Translations under genes and position numbers: made by a program | Notes under the pieces: model-generated | The model's database searches: none | Seen by the model: only the letters and a program-made list of their open reading frames with translations | Told to the model about the DNA's origin: nothing | Assembly (NCBI RefSeq): GCF_002564105.1 | Contig: NZ_PDBX01000001.1 | Location: 4,588,001 to 4,652,000 of the forward strand | Reading direction: 5' to 3' | Source: Collimonas sp. PA-H2 | GTDB taxonomy: Bacteria > Pseudomonadota > Gammaproteobacteria > Burkholderiales > Burkholderiaceae_D | DNA length: 64,000 nucleotides | Part shown: piece after piece, positions 9,001 to 15,558 of the stretch | Layout of the letters: each line of letters begins with the position of its first letter | Numbering within the stretch: the first letter of the stretch is position 1

Positions 9001-11186
9001 CGACCGGCTTGAGCTCCACCAACAGCAACGTGACGTCGCTGTCGACTTCTACCTCGACTGGCATCAGCACGAACGCCAGCAACATCGGTTCGTTGTCGAC
9101 AGGGCTGAGCACGACCAATAGTAATGTGACCTCGCTGTCGACTTCAACATCGACGGGTATCAGCACGGCACAAAGTGGTGTGAATTCGTTGTCCACTGGT
9201 CTGAGTACAACGAATAGCAATGTAGGTTCGTTGTCGACGGGCTTGAACTCCACCAATAGCAACGTGACGTCGCTGTCGACCTCGACCTCGACGGGTATCA
9301 GCACAAACGCCAGCAACATCGGTTCGTTGTCGACTGGTCTGAGCACGACCAACAGCAATGTGACATCGCTGTCGACTTCGACCTCAACCGGCATCAGCAC
9401 CAACGCCAGCAACATCGGTTCGTTGTCGACCGGCTTGAGCACAACCAACAGCAACGTGACCTCACTGTCGACCTCGACTTCGACCGGTATCAGCACGAAC
9501 GCCAGCAATATTGGTTCGTTGTCGACTGGCTTGAGCACGACCAACAGCAACGTGACCTCGCTGTCGACCTCGACCTCGACCGGTATCAGTACGACACAAA
9601 GCGGCGTCAACTCACTGTCGACTGGCCTGAGTACAACGAATAGCAATGTGGGTTCGCTATCGACTGGCTTGAGCACGACCAACAGCAACGTGACGTCGCT
9701 GTCGACCTCGACTTCGACCGGCATCAGCACCAACACCAGCAACATCAGCTCGTTGTCAACAGGACTGAGCACGACCAACAACAATGTGTCGTCGCTGTCG
9801 ACAGGGGTTGCCAACTCGGTTCAATATGACAATCCAGGTCACACCAGCGTTACTTTGGGAGGTCTTGGCGCGACAACGCCAGTGACTTTTACCAATGTGG
9901 CTGCTGGTGTGAAGCCAACCGATGCTGTCAATTTCAGTCAGTTATCGTCTTTGTCTACTTCAACGTCGGCTGGCATCAATTCGCTGTCAACCGGCTTGAG
10001 CTCGACGAACAGCAACGTGACATCGCTGTCGACCTCAACGTCGACCGGGATCAGTACGGCGCAAAGCGGGGTAAACTCACTGTCAACGGGGTTGAGTACA
10101 ACCAACAGCAATGTGTCGGCGTTATCGACATCGACTTCGACGGGCTTGAGCACAGCCACAAGCGGCATCAATTCGCTGTCAACCGGCCTGAGCACCACGA
10201 ACAGTAGCGTATCGTCGCTGTCGACCTCAACTTCAAGCGGCTTGAGCGTGGCGACGAGCGGTATCAATTCCTTGTCAACCGGTGTTGCGTCAATATCAAC
10301 CGGGCTGGGGCAATTGACCACGCTCTCAACAAGCCTGGTCGGTGTCGGTTCATTGTCGACATCGTTGAAACCGCTGGCGGACGCGTCTACTGCCGCTGCC
10401 GCGAATGGTTCGACGATTGGCGCCACTACGATCGGCGGCGTCAACAGCGACGGCACGGTACAGACGCGTGGCACTAACGGCACGGTAATCAACAATGTGA
10501 CGCCGGCAACGTGCAGCACGGTGAAGGGTGTCGATGCGACCGGTTCCGGTTTGTGCGCGCAGGCCACCAAAGATGGCGCAACGGCATTCGGTTCCAACGC
10601 ACAGGCAACCGATGCCAATACCACTGCTGTGGGCTTCCGTGCCTTGGCTTCGCAGGCCGGATCGGTGGCGATCGGTAATAACGCCCAGGCGACTGGCGAT
10701 CCTACTGTCGCGATTGGTCAGAATTCGCTGGCCTCGGGGAATAACTCGGTCGCCACGGGTGCAGGGGCGCAAGCCACCGGGAACAATTCGGTGGCCTTGG
10801 GCGCCGGTTCGATAGCGGATCAAGCCAATACCGTATCTGTGGGATCTCCTGGCAGTGAGCGTCGTATCACCAACGTGGCGGCAGGTGTCAATCCAACCGA
10901 TGCCGTGAATGTCTCACAGTTGTCGGCTGTACAAAGCCAGGTTGGAGACGTGCAGCGCATAGCCTTTAGCGGAGTGGCGATGGCAGGGGCTCTGGCAGGT
11001 CTTCCACAGGTTGATAGCGGCAAGACGTTCGCATTAGGTGCGGGAATCGGTAGTTATGCTGGTTACACGGCACTGTCTATCGGCGCCAGCGCCCGCGTCA
11101 GTCAGAACGCCGTTATCAAATTCGGTGTTAGCACGACATCCGGTACGCGCACGTTGATCAATGCTGGAGTTGGCTTTTCCTGGTAG
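3009..11186 (+). CDS. Giant trimeric autotransporter adhesin (YadA family, type Vc)
   Basis: The protein has 2,725 residues. Residues 1-27 (MNRIYRIIWSKVTGDYCVVG and the following ELAKS) form the extended signal peptide region typical of large type V secreted proteins; a hydrophobic core follows and cleavage is expected near NIAWA at about residue 73. Residues 74-235 are a unique distal head with two cysteines. A neck motif (TNVAAGAAPTDGVNFSQL) leads into about 2,020 residues of SLST-type stalk repeats (residues about 247-2268). A second neck (NVAAGVKPTDAVNFSQL), more stalk, YadA-head left-handed-helix repeats (AVGFRALA, SVAIGNNAQA, NSVALGAGS; about residues 2515-2615), a third neck and a C-terminal beta-barrel anchor ending GVGFSW follow. 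Trimers would span the outer membrane and expose a very long fibre for adhesion to surfaces or to fungal or other hosts. The head-type repeats lie close to the anchor, not at the tip. A hairpin terminator follows. Confidence 0.95.
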   Translation: MNRIYRIIWSKVTGDYCVVGELAKSNGAGATTVSGSELSKLPNTAESGFLARSIVRGGAAIFLVGGMVNIAWAGAIGNCLGGGGSGVPNAYGTTGQVVTTSGQYTVGNVNVPISIPVTGTTAAGTATGTIIGTNQWTTSSWTGGEGNCGTLATNTGVILAESPNASGGLTGSKAYLWVGSNANNGVGVITLYGPSGINLNGNTVVTGTLSTSLLATFASGASLAGSKLTNVAAGAAPTDGVNFSQLSSLSTSTSTGLSTTNSNVTSLSTGLSTTNSSVSSLSTSTSTGISTNASKIGSLSTGLSSTNSNVSSLSTSTSTGISTAQSGVNSLSTGLSTTNSNVGSLSTGLSSTNSNVTSLSTGLSTTNSNVGSLSTGLSTTNSNVTSLSTSTSTGISTAQSGVNSLSTGLSTTNSNVTSLSTSTSTGISTAQSGVSSLSTGLSTTNSNVGSLSTGLSSTNSNVTSLSTSTSTGISTAQSGVNSLSTGLSTTNSNVGSLSTGLSSTNSNVTSLSTSTSTGISTNASNIGSLSTGLSTTNSNVTSLSTSTSTGISTNASNIGSLSTGLSTTNSNVTSLSTSTSTGISTAQSGVNSLSTGLSTTNSNVGSLSTGLSSTNSNVTSLSTSTSTGISTAQSGVNSLSTGLSTTNSNVGSLSTGLSSTNSNVASLSTSTSTGISTAQSGVNSLSTGLSTTNSNVGSLSTGLSSTNSNVTSLSTSTSTGISTNASNIGSLSTGLSTTNSNVTSLSTSTSTGISTAQSGVNSLSTGLSTTNSNVGSLSTGLSSTNSNVTSLSTSTSTGISTAQSGVNSLSTGLSTTNSNVGSLSTGLSSTNSNVTSLSTSTSTGISTNASNIGSLSTGLSTTNSNVTSLSTSTSTGISTAQSGVNSLSTGLSTTNSNVGSLSTGLSTTNSNVGSLSTGLSTTNSNVTSLSTSTSTGISTNASNIGSLSTGLSTTNSNVTSLSTSTSTGISTAQSGVNSLSTGLSTTNSNVGSLSTGLSTTNSNVTSLSTSTSTGISTNASNIGSLSTGLSTTNSNVTSLSTSTSTGISTAQSGVNSLSTGLSTTNSNVGSLSTGLSSTNSNVTSLSTSTSTGISTNASNIGSLSTGLSTTNSNVTSLSTSTSTGISTAQSGVNSLSTGLSTTNSNVGSLSTGLSSTSSNVTSLSTSTSTGISTNASNIGSLSTGLSTTNSNVTSLSTSTSTGISTAQSGVNSLSTGLSTTNSNVGSLSTGLSTTNSNVTSLSTSTSTGISTNASNIGSLSTGLSTTNSNVTSLSTSTSTGISTAQSGVNSLSTGLSTTDSNVTSLSTSTSTGISTAQSGVNSLSTGLSTTNSNVGSLSTGLSAINSNVTSLSTSTSTGISTAQSGVNSLSTGLSTTNSNVGSLSTGLSTTNSNVTSLSTSTSTGISTNASNIGSLSTGLSTTNSNVTSLSTSTSTGISTNASNIGSLSTGLSTTNSNVTSLSTSTSTGISTNASNIGSLSTGLSTTNSNVTSLSTSTSTGISTNASNIGSLSTGLSTTNSNVTSLSTSTSTGISTNASNIGSLSTGLSTTNSNVTSLSTSTSAGISTNASNIGSLSTGLSTTNSNVTSLSTSTSTGISTNASNIGSLSTGLSTTNSNVTSLSTSTSTGISTNASNIGSLSTGLSTTNSNVTSLSTSTSTGISTAQSGVNSLSTGLSTTNSNVGSLSTGLSSTNSNVTSLSTSTSTGISTAQSGVNSLSTGLSTTNSNVGSLSTGLSSTNSNVTSLSTSTSTGISTNASNIGSLSTGLSTTNSNVTSLSTSTSTGISTAQSGVNSLSTGLSTTNSNVGSLSTGLSSTNSNVTSLSTSTSTGISTNASNIGSLSTGLSTTNSNVGSLSTGLSSTNSNVTSLSTSTSTGISTNASNIGSLSTGLSTTNSNVTSLSTSTSTGISTNASNIGSLSTGLSTTNSNVTSLSTSTSTGISTNASNIGSLSTGLSTTNSNVTSLSTSTSTGISTAQSGVSSLSTGLSTTNSNVGSLSTGLSSTNSNVTSLSTSTSTGISTNASNIGSLSTGLSTTNSNVTSLSTSTSTGISTAQSGVNSLSTGLSTTNSNVGSLSTGLNSTNSNVTSLSTSTSTGISTNASNIGSLSTGLSTTNSNVTSLSTSTSTGISTNASNIGSLSTGLSTTNSNVTSLSTSTSTGISTNASNIGSLSTGLSTTNSNVTSLSTSTSTGISTTQSGVNSLSTGLSTTNSNVGSLSTGLSTTNSNVTSLSTSTSTGISTNTSNISSLSTGLSTTNNNVSSLSTGVANSVQYDNPGHTSVTLGGLGATTPVTFTNVAAGVKPTDAVNFSQLSSLSTSTSAGINSLSTGLSSTNSNVTSLSTSTSTGISTAQSGVNSLSTGLSTTNSNVSALSTSTSTGLSTATSGINSLSTGLSTTNSSVSSLSTSTSSGLSVATSGINSLSTGVASISTGLGQLTTLSTSLVGVGSLSTSLKPLADASTAAAANGSTIGATTIGGVNSDGTVQTRGTNGTVINNVTPATCSTVKGVDATGSGLCAQATKDGATAFGSNAQATDANTTAVGFRALASQAGSVAIGNNAQATGDPTVAIGQNSLASGNNSVATGAGAQATGNNSVALGAGSIADQANTVSVGSPGSERRITNVAAGVNPTDAVNVSQLSAVQSQVGDVQRIAFSGVAMAGALAGLPQVDSGKTFALGAGIGSYAGYTALSIGASARVSQNAVIKFGVSTTSGTRTLINAGVGFSW
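3748..9810 (+). repeat. Coding tandem array of 42-bp and 54-bp stalk repeats
   Basis: Well over one hundred in-frame units alternate between a 14-residue type (SLSTGLSTTNSNVT/G) and two 18-residue types (SLSTSTSTGISTAQSGVN and SLSTSTSTGISTNASNIG). Differences between units are mostly synonymous. The core GTCGAC recurs in most units. Longer blocks are also duplicated: 7261-7440 recurs almost unchanged at 7741-7920 (480 bases apart, five 96-bp composites), and about 8303-8530 recurs at about 9101-9330 (798 bases apart). This indicates repeated expansion by recombination within the array. Confidence 0.95.
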
Positions 11187-11305
11187 CCATAAGCAGGTAA
11201 ATCGCTTGACGCAAAGTTGCTTCTTTCTGGTCCCCGGAAGGAGTTGATGAAGTGATGAGCGTACTCATTCTCGAATGAGACATATATCCGTGTTTGCGTG
11301 TGGTT

Positions 11306-11337
11306 CGAATGAGCGTCCTTGGGCGCTCATTCGTTTT
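11306..11337 (+). terminator. Rho-independent terminator after the adhesin gene
   Basis: A perfect 10-bp stem (CGAATGAGCG, loop of 8, CGCTCATTCG) is followed by TTTT. A smaller hairpin with a related sequence (CTCATTC/GAATGAG) lies just upstream at 11264-11279. Confidence 0.8.
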
Positions 11338-11465
11338 AAGAAAACATGAAAATTTCTGCTCTAGTTAATAATGCCAATCAGTCTAATTAGTTTGCAGGTT
11401 ACTTACATTTTTGCTTCGTATTTGTCATTTCCTTCAATTTTTCAGGGCTTCCCGGAGATTATTTT

Positions 11466-11858
11466 ATGAGTCAATCGGATTTGAAATCAGCCTCGGCTCT
11501 TCGAGATGATCAATGGGAAAAATTGGAGCCGTTGTTGTTAAGTAAAGGGAGAGATTTTGGAAGTCCTGAGCGTAATAACCGTCTGTTTATAGATGCATTG
11601 CTTTGGTATCTTTCAGTTGGATGTGCATGGACGGATTTGCCAGCTAAATTCGGGAAATGGAATACCGTTTTTATACGCTTGAAACGCTGGAACGAAAGTG
11701 GCTATTGGCGTGAGCTGGTCGAAGATCTGCGTGATGATTGCGAGTTATGCGCGTTAGTGCAGAAAATAGAAGATCACTGCGAGCATCGAAAAGCAATGGC
11801 AAAGAGGATGGCCGACAGGAAAATGGCGAGAGAAATTTATAAGTCATCTCATATTTGA
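11466..11858 (+). CDS. IS5 N-terminal-domain (DUF4096-like) protein without DDE domain
   Basis: A complete 130-residue protein from ATG 11466; GGAG lies about nine bases upstream. Residues about 12-85 match the N-terminal domain of IS5/IS427-group transposases: DQWEKLEPLLL, NRLFIDALLWYLSVGCAWTDLP, KWNTVFIRLKRW. Residues 86-130 are a charged tail ending AREIYKSSHI that is shared with the truncated copy at the left window edge and is not transposase-like. In IS427 elements a second frame with the DDE domain follows by frameshift; none is seen downstream here and no terminal inverted repeats were found. I therefore read it as a stand-alone, probably domesticated DNA-binding protein. Its position directly after the adhesin suggests a role linked to that locus, but this is unproven. 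A degenerate orfA is the alternative. Confidence 0.75.
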   Translation: MSQSDLKSASALRDDQWEKLEPLLLSKGRDFGSPERNNRLFIDALLWYLSVGCAWTDLPAKFGKWNTVFIRLKRWNESGYWRELVEDLRDDCELCALVQKIEDHCEHRKAMAKRMADRKMAREIYKSSHI

Positions 11859-11867
11859 CACAAGAAA

Positions 11868-12290
11868 ATGTCGAGTGAATTCCATTCGGAGTCTGCCGGT
11901 CACGGCGAAGCCCGGCGACTTGGAGTCCCGTTCCTGGTGCAACGGCACACGGGAAAATCTGCCGACTTGGCCTTGCAGTTGAATCGCCGGAGGGATTTCG
12001 CTCAGCGTCGTATCTGTCGCAAATTCAATCGGCAGCCTGGCAGCGTGGAACGCTTATATAGTAAGTCCCTACCTTTTTCCGGACAGCTGTTCAATGAATT
12101 GCTTGATCCGATAAAAGGTATCTGTGGAAATAATGCCGTTCAGCTAAGGTGGTCTCGAATCTTTTCGGCTATGTCATTCCTGTTTGTGCGGGTCGTAGTG
12201 TGGGAAAAGGTGTCAACCCTACCAGTTCTAGAAAATGAAAATGCCATTCGGTCTTACACCCAGAAAGCGCTAAACAATGAAACACAATGA
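11868..12290 (+). CDS. Doubtful hypothetical ORF
   Basis: A 140-codon frame begins 10 bases after the DUF4096-like gene. The sequence is basic, has no recognisable domain, and contains an isolated hydrophobic stretch (AMSFLFVRVVVW). No ribosome-binding site is convincing, and composition differs between its halves. It may be a chance frame across decayed DNA. I list it only because the region would otherwise be empty. Confidence 0.2.
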   Translation: MSSEFHSESAGHGEARRLGVPFLVQRHTGKSADLALQLNRRRDFAQRRICRKFNRQPGSVERLYSKSLPFSGQLFNELLDPIKGICGNNAVQLRWSRIFSAMSFLFVRVVVWEKVSTLPVLENENAIRSYTQKALNNETQ

Positions 12291-12375
12291 CTGCGTTGCG
12301 GCGTTTACGCGGTAATGGCGGCTGAATCAGCTTGAGAGGGGCAATTCAGCAAGCAAAGGAACAAGGCAGGCAACT

Positions 12376-13017
12376 CTATACAAGATCCCTTGAAGTGATC
12401 ATGCGGCGGCCAGGTTCGGGGGCAATGACCGACTTTACAAGGATCTTTGCAATATTGGCGGCGGGATTGATGCGCAGCCCTCGTGGCAGCAGCGGCCGCA
12501 GGATCGTTGCCAATGCGTGCACTCCTCGTTCCGCGATCCGGAACTCATCCCGTGCGCCGCCGATCATGCCAGGACGTACGATCGTGAGGGATTTGAAGCC
12601 GATGTTTACTATGTCTCTCTCAAGTTCGCCTTTGGTGCGGCAATAGTACAAAGGTATGGAAAGCGAAGCGCCGGGAGAAGAAACCAGCGCGAAGGCCTGC
12701 GCACCTTGCTGATGGGCCAGTTTTGCGAAAGCAATCGGCAGTTCGTAGTCCACGTGACGGAAGGCCACCTTCGATCCGGCTTTTCCGATGGTAGTCCCGA
12801 TCGCACATATGACTGCATCCACAGCCCAATGTGCGGCATCCGGCAGCAGCAAGCCGAGTTCAGGCGCGACCGGGTTTACGAGTTTCACATGACGCGGGAG
12901 ATGGCGTCGTGTCGGTGCAATGACTTGCTCAATTCGACTATCTGCCAAGGCGCGCTGGAGCGCTTCTCCCCCAACGAGTCCTGTTGCGCCTAGAACCAAA
13001 ATTTTCATGGATTTCAT
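12376..13017 (-). CDS. Atypical SDR / NAD(P)-binding oxidoreductase
   Basis: The protein is 213 residues if it starts at the ATG at 13017 (MKSMKILVLG); a second ATG lies three codons later at 13008. A GAGG ribosome site precedes both. The N-terminal ILVLGATGLVGGEAL is a GxxGxxG Rossmann motif typical of atypical short-chain dehydrogenases of the HTATIP2/NAD(P)H-binding class. ICAIGTT, ALVSSPGAS and the Y...K pair in LYYCRTKGELE match the later strands and active site of that fold. The substrate is unknown; related proteins act as NADPH-binding reductases or redox sensors. It is divergent from the quinone oxidoreductase gene to the right, so the two may share a regulatory region. Confidence 0.8.
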   Translation of the reverse strand: MKSMKILVLGATGLVGGEALQRALADSRIEQVIAPTRRHLPRHVKLVNPVAPELGLLLPDAAHWAVDAVICAIGTTIGKAGSKVAFRHVDYELPIAFAKLAHQQGAQAFALVSSPGASLSIPLYYCRTKGELERDIVNIGFKSLTIVRPGMIGGARDEFRIAERGVHALATILRPLLPRGLRINPAANIAKILVKSVIAPEPGRRMITSRDLV

Positions 13018-13350
13018 TACCTCTAACGTTTTCTTGCCTGCCGGAGCACGCCGGTCGTGGCTCTGGATTCCTGCCAAGTGTCTGTCGCACTAAAAACTGG
13101 ATTGCCGCACTTGAAGACATTTTTTTTCAGTCGATGTCTGGGAAAAAATGCTCGTATCAGCACCGCACCTGCTGCGTGGATGACATTATGGCGCTTACCT
13201 AGGCGATACATTTCCTTCTGCTGGTGCGAACTGAATTTAATGGTGCTGGGTTATCAATTAAGGGGATGAAATGTAGGATTTGAATGTGACTAGGTTTTCC
13301 ATCTCTGCAGATGGGTTGCATTCAACATGACTTTAATGACTGAGAAAATT
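13018..13350. promoter_or_regulatory. Divergent intergenic region
   Basis: About 330 bases between two divergently transcribed oxidoreductase genes. It should contain both promoters. Small overlapping ORFs on both strands here look like chance. No strong palindrome was found. Confidence 0.35.
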
Positions 13351-14286
13351 ATGAAGGCTTTGCGCTTCCGCGAATATGGATCGCTTGATAATGTAAGGAT
13401 GCTGGCGTGCGAGCTCAGGCGGCCAGGACCGCATGAAGTGCGAGTGCGAATAGAGTTTGCCGGCGCAAATCCTCTCGACCTTAAGTTGCTCTCCGGCCAG
13501 ATGGCAACCATCTTTCCTTTGGATTTTGCTTATACCGTCGGGACTGACATCTCAGGAGTAGTCGAGGCAACCGGCGAGCTGGTTCAACGTTTCAAATGCG
13601 GTGACAGAGTGTTTGGCCGCCTTGATGCTCGGGTTGGCGGGGCATTCGCCGAATACGCCATCGCTCCTGAGCACGGTTTGTGCCCAATTCCGGAGGCCGT
13701 TGATTTCAAGAGTGCGGCGGCTTTGCCTACGGCGGCTGGTACGGCATGGCTGGCTTTGTTCGATATAGGATGTCTGCGCGTCAAACAAAAAATCTTGATC
13801 CATGCTGCATCTGGCGGCGTGGGTTCGTTTGCCGTACAACTGGCAAAACTGGCCGGCGCATACGTGATTGCTACTGCATCTCTGGAGAATCATGAACTGA
13901 TCAAAAATTTGGGAGCAGACGAAGTAATCGACTACAAGAAAGACGATTTTACGCAGCACGTGACAGACGTCGACCTAGTGCTGGATCCGATCGGTGGGGA
14001 AACGCAAGAACGCTCGTGGAGCGTTATCAAGCCAGATGGCGTTCTGGTTTCGCTAATCGATCGCGTGATTGGGAATCGTGGCGATATTCGTGGCAAGATT
14101 CGCGGTGCCTTTGCGCCACTTGCCAACAATTCGGCAACGTTGCATGGGATCGCTTTGCTGGTGGCAAGCGGACAGCTGAAAGTGGTCGTTGATAGAGTAT
14201 ATCGCTTTGAACAAGCTGGTAGTGCCCTTGAACATGTTGCGTCGGGACATTCTGTGGGTAAGGTGTTGGTTCATGTTGCGGGATAA
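13351..14286 (+). CDS. NADP-dependent, zinc-free quinone oxidoreductase (MDR family)
   Basis: The protein is about 311 residues from ATG 13351 (MKALRFREYG); in-frame ATGs at 13327 and 13336 would lengthen it slightly. The N-terminal GroES-like fold contains GANPLDLKLLSGQM and DFAYTVGTDISGVVEATG. The zinc-binding residues of alcohol dehydrogenases are absent, as in quinone reductases of the QOR/zeta-crystallin class. The cofactor domain has HAASGGVGSFAVQLAKLAGA, the usual AxxGGVG Rossmann turn, and VDLVLDPIGGETQ. It would reduce quinones or other enones with NADPH in the cytoplasm. It converges with a LysR gene that ends 75 bases away. Confidence 0.9.
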   Translation: MKALRFREYGSLDNVRMLACELRRPGPHEVRVRIEFAGANPLDLKLLSGQMATIFPLDFAYTVGTDISGVVEATGELVQRFKCGDRVFGRLDARVGGAFAEYAIAPEHGLCPIPEAVDFKSAAALPTAAGTAWLALFDIGCLRVKQKILIHAASGGVGSFAVQLAKLAGAYVIATASLENHELIKNLGADEVIDYKKDDFTQHVTDVDLVLDPIGGETQERSWSVIKPDGVLVSLIDRVIGNRGDIRGKIRGAFAPLANNSATLHGIALLVASGQLKVVVDRVYRFEQAGSALEHVASGHSVGKVLVHVAG

Positions 14287-14360
14287 ATGCGAAATGCTCT
14301 GGCAGATGATTGGTATCTGGTTCAGATAGGGAAGCAGGGCGCCGGACAGAGTGCGAGATA

Positions 14361-15275
14361 TCAGCTTATCTTCCAGGGAGGATTGGCGTTGAACGCCGCG
14401 AGCAGGAAGTCTGTCATGACACGGACCTTTGCCGGCGGCGCCCGGTCCGACGAGCGGACCAGATGTATGCCGCCGAGATCTGCGCTGTCGGCATCCAGTG
14501 TGACCCGCTCCAGTTCGCCGCCCCGGATAGCATTGGCGACGATGAACTCTGGTTCGTAAAGAACGCCAAGCCCGGCGACGGCGGCAGCGACCAGTGCATC
14601 GCCATTGTTGGTGCGCAAAGTTCCCTTCACAGCAACGCGCCGATCTCCAGCCTTGCCGAAATGCCACTCGTCCGGCCGCGACAGGTTTGACAGCGTGAAG
14701 CTGAGGCAGTTGTGGGCTTGCAGGTCGGACCAGAGCTTCGGGTGTCCATGCTGCGCCCAATAACCGGGAGCTGCGCAAACGATCATGGCGCTGTCGGCCA
14801 GTTTTCTGGACACCAGGCGACTGTCTTTTAACGGACCCACCCGTATCGTCAGATCCCAGCCTTCTTCGATCAGGTCGACCACGCGATCATTCAATCCGAG
14901 ATCCACGGTGACTCTTGGATGTTGTTTGTTAAAAGCTGGCAAGAGCGGCGCCACGTAACGCACGCCGAATGACAGCGGTGTATTGAGCCGTAGCAGCCCG
15001 GTAGCTTCCAGGCGCTGCGATGTAATCGCGGCTTCCACTTCTTCCAGATCAGGCAGCAATCGGTTGCAAACCTCCAGGTACTGCTGTCCCGCTTCGGTCA
15101 GCGTGAGCTTGCGGGTGCTACGGTGGAATAATCGCACGCCCAAGCGCTGCTCCAGCGCGTCCACGTGCTTGGTGGCCATCGCTGGCGACAGCATCAGCTG
15201 TCGCGCGGCGGCCGACAGGCTTCCTGCCCGGGCGGCGCGAGAAAAAACCTGCATTCCTGTTACGCGATCAAGCAT
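14361..15275 (-). CDS. LysR-family transcriptional regulator
   Basis: A 304-residue protein of the standard LysR length. Residues 1-60 form the winged helix-turn-helix: MQVFSRAARAGSLSAAARQL, LEQRLGVRLFHRSTRKLTLT. The rest is the type-2 periplasmic-binding-like effector domain (LRLNTPLSFGVRYVAPLLPAF, VDLIEEGWDLTIRVGPL), most like the CrgA/DsdC-type subgroup that often controls adjacent oxidoreductases. The gene is convergent with the quinone reductase and divergent from the ABC binding protein, with 283 bases between them. Either neighbour could be its target. Confidence 0.92.
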   Translation of the reverse strand: MLDRVTGMQVFSRAARAGSLSAAARQLMLSPAMATKHVDALEQRLGVRLFHRSTRKLTLTEAGQQYLEVCNRLLPDLEEVEAAITSQRLEATGLLRLNTPLSFGVRYVAPLLPAFNKQHPRVTVDLGLNDRVVDLIEEGWDLTIRVGPLKDSRLVSRKLADSAMIVCAAPGYWAQHGHPKLWSDLQAHNCLSFTLSNLSRPDEWHFGKAGDRRVAVKGTLRTNNGDALVAAAVAGLGVLYEPEFIVANAIRGGELERVTLDADSADLGGIHLVRSSDRAPPAKVRVMTDFLLAAFNANPPWKIS

Positions 15276-15558
15276 GGTTATTTAACACCTATGGTGTGAA
15301 CTGGAAATATTATTCAGCATATTATCAGTCGCTGAGTGGGAGCGTAACCCGGGAGCCTGCCGGTGCGCTGGCCACGGCGAAATTGTCGGCGGCACAGTCA
15401 CCGCCGGACTTGGGCGCGTAGAGCAGCTTGCCGCGAGCTTGCAAGGCTATCAGTTCTCACTGCCAGTCAATACTGAATCTTCCAATAGAGCATATTCACT
15501 GGTATCTGGGGCAAGTACAATTTTTTCGTTAAGAGAAAACTGAAACAGGGAGTTGGAA

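Noticed and set aside
3748..9810. A CRISPR-like look from regularly spaced repeats
   Set aside because: Units are directly adjacent and in frame, there are no unique spacers, and the array is part of one protein-coding gene.
3581..9814. An antisense ORF of 2,077 codons across the adhesin repeats
   Set aside because: It is the complement of the repetitive sense codons, consists of a monotonous VTLLLVVLxPVDSE pattern, has no ribosome site and simply reflects the absence of stop triplets in the repeat unit.
15276..15558. A possible coding frame GEIVGGTVTAGLGRVEQLAA before the ABC binding protein
   Set aside because: Open frame is short, has no start signal and matches nothing I recognise; treated as intergenic.
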